64,000 bases of DNA from Triglochin maritima (lineage: Eukaryota; Streptophyta; Magnoliopsida; Alismatales; Juncaginaceae). Shown one piece after another: positions 1 to 9,600 of this stretch. The stretch spans positions 26,805,493-26,869,492 of the forward strand of contig OY821793.1 of assembly GCA_963682175.1 (NCBI GenBank). The letters run 5' to 3'. Position 1 is the stretch's first letter. The number at the start of each line of letters is the position of its first letter. The notes under the pieces were generated by a model that saw only the letters and a list, made by a program, of their open reading frames with translations, did no database searches and was not told where the DNA came from. Position numbers and translations under genes: made by a program.

Positions 1-271
1 ACGTCGAAGAGCAACGTCCACAGGCACCTTGGTCTTTGCCCACGAGCAACCTCCATTTCACCTACAAGTGCGCTTTCACTGCCAAACGTGTTTTGGAAGC
101 GAATGCCGCAGGCCACTGCCGCGAGCACACACTAGGCCCTAGCGTGGCACTGACATGCCAACTATGACAACACTAGGCTAGTGTCCATCGCCCGACCGCC
201 AAATCACTCCGAGATGGGTGCACCTCGTAGATAACGCGGATGGATATGTGGTGTCCTAAGTTCCATAAACC
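1..271. repeat. Partial satellite unit (right part only)
   Basis: The window opens inside a unit, at the point corresponding to the second palindromic sub-repeat, and runs to the next unit start at 272. It carries the CACCTACAAGTGCGC and CTGCCAAACG variants seen in the delta and beta classes. A lone G-to-T gives GTGGTGTCC near 248-256 where other units read GTGGGGTCC. The array therefore continues to the left of the window. Confidence 0.95.
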
Positions 272-313
272 GTGGTTGGGCCGCCTAAAGACCACTTAGA
301 AACTAGGTGTGGG

Positions 314-344
314 GCTGGCCACATGCCACGCGTGGAGCTGGCCA
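314..344. repeat. Nested inverted repeat around CCACGCGTGG, flanked by direct GCTGGCCA (reference unit)
   Basis: CCACGCGTGG at 326-335 is a perfect 10-bp palindrome. Outside it, GGCCA (317-321) pairs with TGGCC (339-343), so a hairpin or cruciform is possible. GCTGGCCA at 314-321 and 337-344 is also a direct repeat. The palindrome core is kept in nearly every intact unit, and most changes fall just outside it (CATCCC, CATGCAACG, CATGACACG variants). Binding by a protein is possible but unproven. Confidence 0.8.
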
Positions 345-388
345 AAGGCCACTCCGTCGCCACCCTGCAGGCCAACACCAAATCGGCT

Positions 389-618
389 GCGCCTCGAGCA
401 TCCGACCTCCAAATCGAGCGTTCTAACTTGCATTACGTGGCAATTTCATCGCTCTATCTGACACTAAAATTTCAGAGCAAACACCCAAGCATTCGGGGTC
501 GCGCCTCCTCCAAGAAGACGTAGCTCCCTACCAGCCACGCCCCCACATCATCAGCATTCTTCATCTCATCGCGCCTCGCCCTACATACATCTAAATCGGG
601 CATTCTAAGAGGAGTTAC
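389..618. repeat. Degenerate direct repeat, 182-bp spacing, left half of the unit (reference unit)
   Basis: GCGCCTCG at 389-396 and at 571-578 are each followed, after exactly 12 bases, by CCAAATCGAGCGTTCTAA and CTAAATCGGGCATTCTAA. Over the 48 aligned bases from each GCGCCTCG I count 33 matches, with no gap. A weaker third copy starts at 220 (GCACCTCG, then GGGTCCTAAGTTCCATAA), 169 bp to the left. This points to an older, shorter repeat from which the left half of the unit was built. Confidence 0.72.
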
Positions 619-654
619 CCATCCACTCCTCCTCACTATGTGCTCGGGTGCCCA

Positions 655-668
655 AATATATACTAAGG
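655..668. other. TATATA / TATAGA dimorphic site (reference unit)
   Basis: About twenty units read CCCAAATATATACTAAGG here and the rest read CCCAAATATAGACTAAGG. In the left domain the TATATA form usually travels with GTGCTCGGG and ACCCATCC just upstream, and TATAGA with GTGATCGGG and ACGCATCC or ACACATCC. After the unit at 42952 only TATAGA is found. A TATA-like core in an otherwise GC-rich unit could in principle support transcription, but nothing downstream looks like a gene. Confidence 0.5.
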
Positions 669-710
669 CTCACCTAAGGTCCACTCAGGCCATTGCTTGG
701 GACAAACGAT

Positions 711-1045
711 GCGGCAGCTTCCACTTTGCCCGCGGGCAACACCCATGGACTTCCAAACGCGTTTTGGAAGCGAATGGGGTAGGCAACAACCGTGGGAACC
801 CAAGCATGGGCACGAGCAACGTCCCAAAGAACTTTCCCCACGAGAAACCCCCATTCCCTTCCGGACGCGTTCGGAAGTGCACGGGAAGGCAACAACCTTG
901 GGCAACCGAGCACGTCGAAGAGCAACGTCCACAGGCACCTTGGTCTTTGCCCACGAGCAACCTCCATTTGACCTACAAGTGCGCTTTCACTGCCAAACGT
1001 GTTTTGGAAGCGAATGCCGCAGGCCACTGCCGCGAGCACACACTA
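711..1045. repeat. Three degenerate palindrome-led sub-repeats, right half of the unit (reference unit)
   Basis: Sub-repeats start at 751, 859 and 991, each in a TTCC..ACGYGT..GGAA near-palindrome (751-769, 859-876, 991-1009). They continue with related text: GGCAACAACCGTGGG / GGCAACAACCTTGGG, GAGCAACGTCCCAAAG / GAGCAACGTCCACAGG, and TTTCCCCACGAGAAACCCCC / TTTGCCCACGAGCAACCTCC. A fragment of the same kind precedes the first (711-750, TTTGCCCGCGGGCAACACCC). Spacings are 108 and 132 bp, so the copies differ by indels. The third is cut short by the unit end. Confidence 0.82.
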
Positions 1046-1095
1046 GGCCCTAGCGTGGCGCTGACATGCCAACTATGACAACACTAGGCTAGTGT
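1043..1095. repeat. Pair of short inverted repeats at the unit end (reference unit)
   Basis: CTAGG-C-CCTAG at 1043-1053 and ACACTAG-G-CTAGTGT at 1081-1095 are both perfect inverted repeats with a one-base centre. The second is kept in almost all units. Exceptions include GGCCAGTGTCC (near 18400 and 22953), GGCAAGTGTCC (near 34658 and 36480) and CACTTGGCTAG (near 59249). No gene lies next to them, so I do not call them terminators. Confidence 0.75.
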
Positions 1096-3003
1096 CCATC
1101 GCCCGACCGCCAAATCACTCCGAGATGGGTGCACCTCGTAGATAACGCGGATGGATATGTGGGGTCCTAAGTTCCATAAACCGTGGTTGGGCCGCCTAAA
1201 GACCACTTAGAAACTAGGTGTGGGGCTGGCCACATGCCACGCGTGGAGCTGGCCAAAGGCCACTCCGTCGCCACCCTGCAGGCCAACACCAAATCGGCTG
1301 CGCCTCGAGCATCCGACCTCCAAATCGAGCGTTCTAACTTGCATTACGTAGACAATTCATCCCTCTATCTGCCCCTAAAAGTTCAGAGCAAACGCCCAAG
1401 TATTCGGGGTCGCGCCTCCTCCAAGAAGACGTAGCTCCCTACCAGCCACGCCCCCACATCATCAACATTCTTCATCTCATCGCGCCTCGCCCTACATACA
1501 TCTAAATCGGGCATTCTAAGAGGAGTTACGCATCCACTCCTCCTCACTATGTGATCGGGTGCCCAAATATAGACTAAGGCTCACCTAAGGTCCACTCAGG
1601 CCATTGCTTGGGACAAACGATGCGGCAGCTTCCACTTTGCCCGCGGGCAACACCCATGGACTTCCAAACGCGTTTTGGAAGCGAATGGGGTAGGCAACAA
1701 CCGTGGGAAGCCAAGCATGGGCACGAGCAACGTCCCAAAGAACTTTCCCCACGAGAAACCCCCATTCCCTTCCGGACGCGTTCGGAAGTGCACGGGAAGG
1801 CAACAACCTTGGGCAACCGAGCACGTCGAAGAGCAACGTCCACAGGCACCTTGGTCTTTGCCCACGAGCAACCCCCATTTCACCTGCAAGTGCGCTTTCA
1901 CTTCGAAACGTGTTTTGGAAGTGAATGCCGCAGGCCACTGCCGCGAGCACACACTAGGCCCTAGCGTGGCGCTGACATGCCAACTATGACAACACTAGGC
2001 TAGTGTCCATCGCCCGACCGCCAAATCACTCCGAGATGGGTGCACCTCGTAGATAACGCGGATGGATATGTGGGGTCCTAAGTTCCATAAACCGTGGTTG
2101 GGCCGCCTAAAGACCACTTAGAAACTAGGTGTGGGGCTGGCCACATGCCACGCGTGGAGCTGGCCAAAGGCCACTCCGTCGCCACCCTGCAGGCCAACAC
2201 CAAATCGGCTGCGCCTCGAGCATCCGACCTCCAAATCTAGCGTTCTAACTTGCATTACGTGGAGTTTCATCCCTCTATCTGCCACTAAAATTTCAGAGCA
2301 AACACCCAAGCATTCGGGGTCGCGCCTCCTCCAAGAAGACGTAGCTCCCTACCAGCCACGCCCCCACATCATCAGCATTCTTCATCTCATCGCGCCTCGC
2401 CCTACATACATCTAAATCGGGCATTCTAAGAGGAGTTACCCATCCACTCCTCCTCACTATGTGCTCGGGTGCCCAAATATAGACTAAGGCTCACCTAAGG
2501 TGCACTCAGGCCATTGCTTGGCACAAACGATGCGGCAGCTTCCACTTTGCCCGCGGGCAACACCCATGGACTTCCAAACGCGTTTTGGAAGCGAATGGGG
2601 TAGGCAACAACCGTGGGAACCCAATCATGGGCACGAGCAACGTCCCAAAGAACTTTCCCCACGAGAAACCCCCATTCCCTTCCGGACGCGTTCGGAAGTG
2701 CACGGGAAGGCAACAACCTTGGGCAACCGAGCACGTCGAAGAGCAACGTCCACAGGCACCTTGGTCTTTGCCCACGAGCAACCTCCATTTGACCTACAAG
2801 TGTGCTTTCACTGCCAAACGTGTTTTGGAAGCGAATGCCGCAGGCCACTGCCGCGAGCACACACTAGGCCCTAGCGTGGCGCTGACATGCCAACTATGAC
2901 AACACTAGGCTAGTGTCCATCGCCCGACCGCCAAATCACTCCGAGATGGGTGCACCTCGTAGATAACGCGGATGGATATGTGGGGTCCTAAGTTCCATAA
3001 ACC

Positions 3004-6000
3004 GTGGTTGGGCCGCCTAAAGACCACTTAGAAACTAGGTGTGGGGCTGGCCACATGCCACGCGTGGAGCTGGCCAAAGGCCACTCCGTCGCTACCCTGC
3101 AGGCCAACACCAAATCGGCTGCGCCTCGAGCATCCGACCTCCAAATCGAGCGTTCTAACTTGCATTACGTAGACAATTCATCCCTCTATCTGCCACTAAA
3201 ATTTCAGAGCAAACACCCAAGCATTCGGGGTCGCGCCTCCTCCAAGAAGACGTAGCTCCCTACCAGCCACGCCCCCACATCATCAGCATTCTTCATCTCA
3301 TCGCGCCTCGCCCTACATACATCTAAATCGGGCATTCTAAGAGGAGTTACGCATCCGCTCCTCCTCACTATGTGATCGGGTGCCCAAATATAGACTAAGG
3401 CTCACCTAAGGTCCACTCAGGCCATTGCTTGGAACAAACGATGCGGCAGCTTCCACTTTGCCCGCGAGCAACACCCATGGACTTCCAAACGTGTTTTGGA
3501 AGCGAATGGGGTAGGCAACAACCGTGGGAACCCAAGCATGGGCACGAGCAACGTCCCAAAGAACTTTCCCCACGAGAAACCCCCATTCCCTTCCGGACGC
3601 GTTCGGAAGTGCACGGGAAGGCAACAACCTTGGGCAACCGAGCACGTCGAAGAGCAACGTCCACAGGCACCTTGGTCTTTGCCCACGAGCAACCTCCATT
3701 TGACCTACAAGTGTGCTTTCACTGCCAAACGTGTTTTGGAAGCGAATGCCGCAGGCCACTGCCGCGAGCACACACTAGGCCCTAGCGTAGCGCTGACATG
3801 CCAACTATGACAACACTAGGCTAGTGTCCATCGCCCGACCGCCAAATCACTCCGAGATGGGTGCACCTCGTAGATAACGCGGATGGATATGTGGGGTCCT
3901 AAGTTCCATAAACCGTGGTTGGGCCGCCTAAAGACCACTTAGAAACTAGGTGTGGGGCTGGCCACATGCCACGCGTGGAGCTGGCCAAAGGCCACTCCGT
4001 CGCCACCCTGCAGGCCAACACCAAATCGGCTGCGCCTCGAGCATCCGACCTCCAAATCGAGCGTTCTAACTTGCATTACGTGGAAATTTCATCCCTCTAT
4101 CTGCCACTAAAATTTCAGAGCAAACCCCCAAGCATTCGGGGTCGCGCCTCCTCCAAGAAGACGTAGCTCCCTACCAGCCACGCCCCCACATCATCAGCAT
4201 TCTTCATCTCATCGCGCCTCGCCCTACATACATCTAAATCGGGCATTCTAAGAGGAGTTACCCATCCACTCCTCCTCACTATGTGCTCGGGTGCCCAAAT
4301 ATATACTAAGGCTCACCTAAGGTCCACTCAGGCCATTGCTTGGGACAAACGATGCGGCAGCTTCCACTTTGCCCGCGGGCAACACCTATGGACTTCCAAA
4401 CGCGTTTTGGAAGCGAATGGGGTAGGCAACAACCGTGGGAACCCAATCATGGGCACGAGCAACGTCCCAAAGAACTCTCCCCACGAGAAACCCCCATTCC
4501 CTTCCGGACGCATTCGGAAGTGCACGGGAAGGCAACAACCTTGGGCAACCGAGCACGTCGAAAAGCAACGTCCACAGGCACCTTGGTCTTTGCCCACGAG
4601 CAACCTCCATTTCACCTACAAGTGCGCTTTCACTGCCAAACGTGTTTTGGAAGCGAATGCCGCAGGCCACTGCCGCGAGCACACACTAGGCCCTAGCGTG
4701 GCGCTGACATGCCAACTATGACAACACTAGGCTAGTGTCCATCGCCCGACCGCCAAATCACTCCGAGATGGGTGCACCTCGTAGATAACGCGGATGGATA
4801 TGTGGGGTCCTAAGTTCCATAAACCGTGGTTGGGCCGCCTAAAGACCACTTAGAAACTAGGTGTGGGGCTGGCCACATGCCACGCGTGGAGCTGGCCAAA
4901 GGCCGCTCCGTCGCCACCCTGCAGGCCAACACCAAATCGGCTGCGCCTCGAGCATCCGACCTCCAAATCGAGCGTTCTAACTTGCATTACGTAGACAATT
5001 CATCCCTCTATCTGCCACTAAAATTTCAGAGCAAACACCCAAGCATTCGGGGTCGCGCCTCCTCCAAGAAGACGTAGCTCCCTACCAGCCACGCCCCCAC
5101 ATCATCAGCATTCTTCATCTCATCGCGCCTCGCCCTACATACATCTAAATCGGGCATTCTAAGAGGAGTTACCCATCCACTCCTCCTCACTATGTGCTCG
5201 GGTGCCCAAATATATACTAAGGCTCACCTAAGGTCCACTCAGGCCATTGCTTGGGACAAACGATGCGGCAGCTTCCACTTTGCCCGCGGGCAACACCCAT
5301 GGACTTCCAAACGCGTTTTGGAAGCGAATGGGGTAGGCAACAACCGTGGGAACCCAAGCATGGGCACGAGCAACGTCCCAAAGAACTTTCCCCACGAGAA
5401 ACCCCCATTCCCTTCCGGACGCGTTCGGAAGTGCACGGGAAGGCAACAACCTTGGGCAACCGAGCACGTCGAAGAGCAACGTCCACAGGCACCTTGGTCT
5501 TTGCCCACGAGCAACCTCCATTTGACCTACAAGTGTGCTTTCACTGCCAAACGTGTTTTGGAAGCGAATGCCGCAGGCCACTGCCGCGAGCACACACTAG
5601 GCCCTAGCGTGGCGCTGACATGCCAACTATGACAACACTAGGCTAGTGTCCATCGCCCGACCGCCAAATCACTCCGAGATGGGTGCACCTCGTAGATAAC
5701 GCGGATGGATATGTGGGGTCCTAAGTTCCATAAACCGTGGTTGGGCCGCCTAAAGACCACTTAGAAACTAGGTGTGGGGCTGGCCACATGCCACGCGTGG
5801 AGCTGGCCAAAGGCCACTCCGTCGCCACCCTGCAGGCCAACACCAAATCGGCCGCGCCTCGAGCATCCGACCTCCAAATCGAGCGTTCTAACTTGCATTA
5901 CGTGGAAATTTCATCCCTCTATCTGCCACTAAAATTTAAGAGCAAACACCCAAGCATTCGGGGTCGCGCCTCCTCCAAGAAGACGTAGCTCCCTACCAGC

Positions 6001-6647
6001 CACGCCCCCACATCATCAGCATTCTTCATCTCATCGCGCCTCGCCCTACATACATCTAAATCGGGCATTCTAAGAGGAGTTACCCATCCACTCCTCCTCA
6101 CTATGTGCTCGGGTGCCCAAATATATACTAAGGCTCACCTAAGGTCCACTCAGGCCATTGCTTGGGACAAACGATGCGGCAGCTTCCACTTTGCCCGCGG
6201 GCAACACCCATGGACTTCCAAACGCGTTTTGGAAGCGAATGGGGTAGGCAACAACCGTGGGAAGCCAAGCATGGGCACGAGCAACGTCCCAAAGAACTTT
6301 CCCCACGAGAAACCCCCATTCCCTTCCGGACGCGTTCGGAAGTGCACGGGAAGGCAACATCCTTGGGCAACCGAGCACGTCGAAGAGCAACGTCCACAGG
6401 CACCTTGGTCTTTGCCCACGAGCAACCTCCATTTGACCTACAAGTGCGCTTTCACTTCGAAACGTGTTTTGGAAGTGAATGCCGCAGGCGACTGCCGCGA
6501 GCACACACTAGGCCCTAGCGTGGCGCTGACATGCCAACTATGACAACACTAGGCTAGTGTCCATCGCCCGACCGCCAAATCACTCCGAGATGGGTGCACC
6601 TCGTAGATAACGCGGATGGATATGTGGGGTCCTAAGTTCCATAAACC
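3004..6647. repeat. Four-unit higher-order block alpha-beta-delta-gamma (starts 3004, 3915, 4826, 5737)
   Basis: Four successive units carry different marker sets. The unit at 3004 is alpha: TTGGAACAAACG, AAACGTGTTTTGG in the first palindrome, GACCTACAAGTGTGC. The unit at 3915 is beta: GTGGAAATTTC, CAAACCCCCAAGC, AACCCAATC, GGACGCATTC, GTCGAAAAGC. The unit at 4826 is delta-like: ACACCCAAGC with TATATA and AACCCAAGC. The unit at 5737 is gamma-like: GAAGCCAAGC, CTTCGAAACG. The same order returns to the right, so this looks like the simplest surviving form of a 3.64-kb higher-order repeat. The class names are mine. Confidence 0.8.
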
Positions 6648-9600
6648 GTGGTTGGGCCGCCTAAAGACCACTTAGAAACTAGGTGTGGGGCTGGCCACAT
6701 GCCACGCGTGGAGCTGGCCAAAGGCCACTCCGTCGCCACCCTGCAGGCCAACACCAAATCGGCTTCGCCTCGAGCATCCGACCTCCAAATCGAGCGTTCT
6801 AACTTGCATTACGTAGACAATTCATCCCTCTATCTGCCCCTAAAATTTCAGAGCAAACGCCCAAGTATTCGGGGTCGCGCCTCCTCCAAGAAGACGTAGC
6901 TCCCTACCAGCCACGCCCCCACATCATCAGCATTCTTCATCTCATCGCGCCTCGCCCTACATACATCTAAATCGGGCATTCTAAGAGGAGTTACACATCC
7001 ACTCCTCCTCACTATGTGATCGGGTGCCCAAATATAGACTAAGGCTCACCTAAGGTCCACTCAGGCCATTGCTTGGAACAAACGATGCGGCAGCTTCCAC
7101 TTTGCCCGCGGGCAACACCCATGGACTTCCAAACGTGTTTTGGAAGCGAATGGGGTAGGCAACAACCGTGGGAACCCAAGCATGGGCACGAGCAACGTCC
7201 CAAAGAACTTTCCCCACGAGAAACCCCCATTCCCTTCCGGACGCGTTCGGAAGTGCACGGGAAGGCAACAACCTTGGGCAACCGAGCACGTCGAAGAGCA
7301 ACGTCCACAGGCACCTTGGTCTTTGCCCACGAGCAACCTCCATTTGACCTACAAGTGTGCTTTCACTGCCAAACGTGTTTTGGAAGCGAATGCCGCAGGC
7401 CACTGCCGCGAGCACACACTAGGCCCTAGCGTGGCGCTGACATGCCAACTATGACAACACTAGGCTAGTGTCCATCGCCCGACCGCCAAATCACTCCGAG
7501 ATGGGTGCACCTCGTAGATAACGCGGATGGATATGTGGGGTCCTAAGTTCCATAAACCGTGGTTGGGCCGCCTAAAGACCACTTAGAAACTAGGTGTGGG
7601 GCTGGCCACATGCCACGCGTGGAGCTGGCCAAAGGCCACTCCGTCGCCACCCTGCAGGCCAACACCAAATCGGCTGCGCCTCGAGCATCCGACCTCCAAA
7701 TCGAGCGTTCTAACTTGCATTACGTGGAAATTTCATCCCTCTATCTGCCACTAAAATTTCAGAGCAAACCCCCAAGCATTCGGGGTCGCGCCTCCTCCAA
7801 GAAGACGTAGCTCCCTACCAGCCACGCCCCCACATCATCAGCATTCTTCATCTCATCGCGCCTCGCCCTACATACATCTAAATCGGGCATTCTAAGAGGA
7901 GTTACCCATCCACTCCTCCTCACTATGTGCTCGGGTGCCCAAATATATACTAAGGCTCACCTAAGGTCCACTCAGGCCATTGCTTGGGACAAACGATGCG
8001 GCAGCTTCCACTTTGCCCGCGGGCAACACCCATGGACTTCCAAACGCGTTTTGGAAGCGAATGGGGGTAGGCAACAACCGTGGGAACCCAATCATGGGCA
8101 CGAGCAACGTCCCAAAGAACTCTCCCCACGAGAAACCCCCATTCCCTTCCGGACGCATTCGGAAGTGCACGGGAAGGCAACAACCTTGGGCAACCGAGCA
8201 CGTCGAAAAGCAACGTCCACAGGCACCTTGGTCTTTGCCCACGAGCAACCTCCATTTCACCTACAAGTGCGCTTTCACTGCCAAACGTGTTTTGGAAGCG
8301 AATGCCGCAGGCCACTGCCGCGAGCACACACTAGGCCCTAGCGTGGCGCTGACATGCCAACTATGACAACACTAGGCTAGTGTCCATCGCCCGACCGCCA
8401 AATCACTCCGAGATGGGTGCACCTCGTAGATAACGCGGATGGATATGTGGGGTCCTAAGTTCCATAAACCGTGGTTGGGCCGCCTAAAGACCACTTAGAA
8501 ACTAGGTGTGGGGCTGGCCACATGCCACGCGTGGAGCTGGCCAAAGGCCACTCCGTCGCCACCCTGCAGGCCAACACCAAATCGGCTGCGCCTCGAGCAT
8601 CCGACCTCCAAATCGAGCGTTCTAACTTGCATTACGTAGACAATTCATCCCTCTATCTGCCCCTAAAATTTCAGAGCAAACGCCCAAGTATTCGGGGTCG
8701 CGCCTCCTCCAAGAAGACGTAGCTCCCTACCAGCCACGCCCCCACATCATCAGCATTCTTCATCTCATCGCGCCTCGCCCTACATACATCTAAATCGGGC
8801 ATTCTAAGAGGAGTTACACATCCACTCCTCCTCACTATGTGATCGGGTGCCCAAATATAGACTAAGGCTCACCTAAGGTCCACTCAGGCCATTGCTTGGA
8901 ACAAACGATGCGGCAGCTTCCACTTTGCCCGCGGGCAACACCCATGGACTTCCAAACGTGTTTTGGAAGCGAATGGGGTAGGCAACAACCGTGGGAACCC
9001 AAGCATGGGCACGAGCAACGTCCCAAAGAACTTTCCCCACGAGAAACCCCCATTCCCTTCCGGACGCGTTCGGAAGTGCACGGGAAGGCAACAACCTTGG
9101 GCAACCGAGCACGTCGAAGAGCAACGTCCACAGGCACCTTGGTCTTTGCCCACGAGCAACCTCCATTTGACCTACAAGTGTGCTTTCACTGCCAAACGTG
9201 TTTTGGAAGCGAATGCCGCAGGCCACTGCCGCGAGCACACACTAGGCCCTAGCGTGGCGCTGACATGCCAACTATGACAACACTAGGCTAGTGTCCATCG
9301 CCCGACCGCCAAATCACTCCGAGATGGGTGCACCTCGTAGATAACGCGGATGGATATGTGGGGTCCTAAGTTCCATAAACCGTGGTTGGGCCGCCTAAAG
9401 ACCACTTAGAAACTAGGTGTGGGGCTGGCCACATGCCACGCGTGGAGCTGGCCAAAGGCCACTCCGTCGCCACCCTGCAGGCCAACACCAAATCGGCTGC
9501 GCCTCGAGCATCCGACCTCCAAATCGAGCGTTCTAACTTGCATTACGTGGAAATTTCATCCCTCTATCTGCCACTAAAATTTCAGAGCAAACCCCCAAGC

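Larger units (their letters stand above)
272..3003. repeat. Satellite units 1-3 (starts 272, 1183, 2094)
   Basis: Unit 1 carries the TATATA form and a delta-like right part. Unit 2 is gamma class: GAAGCCAAGC, CTTCGAAACG and GGAAGTGAATGCC in its right part. Unit 3 is 910 bp because GTGGAAATTTC has become GTGGAGTTTC near 2260. Unit 3 also has a G-to-T change near 2238 (AAATCTAGCG), and its right part mixes beta (AACCCAATC) and alpha (GACCTACAAGTGTGC) markers, as expected after recombination between unit classes. Confidence 0.93.

Noticed and set aside
209..228. Similarity to the 5S rRNA box C region (GATGGGTGCACCTCG versus GATGGGTGACCTC)
   Set aside because: The match is short, needs a one-base insertion, and no other 5S promoter element or gene body is present nearby. 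A covariance-model search for 5S rRNA would settle it; a significant hit would reverse this.
272..523. An 83-codon open frame repeated in most units (first at 272-523), starting at GTG
   Set aside because: It needs a non-ATG start, has no recognisable domain, is broken by stops or frameshifts in several units (2094, 33069, 48418, 52063, 55708, 56618, 57528), and recurs only because the DNA repeats.
870..886. CENP-B box-like sequence (TTCG-GAAGTGCA-CGGG) in the second sub-repeat
   Set aside because: The box needs seven bases between TTCG and CGGG with an A at the fifth; here there are eight, and the base at the A position is T.
638..1078. Open frames of 104-146 codons on the plus strand and 91-125 on the minus strand in the right half of each unit
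   Set aside because: They overlap in three to six frames at once, and the repeated peptide text is just the DNA sub-repeats translated. One-base indels in units 7559, 9382, 13027 and 14850 shift the frame without any sign of repair.
1367..1380. Plant telomere heptamer CCCTAAA within GCCCCTAAAA
   Set aside because: Only one heptamer per unit, lost in units with CCACTAAAA, and no tandem TTTAGGG tract anywhere.
8063..8067. Five-G beta units as a sequencing error
   Set aside because: The extra G occurs in four units (7559, 9382, 13027, 14850) together with other beta marks and is absent from other beta units, which fits inheritance by duplication better than random error.
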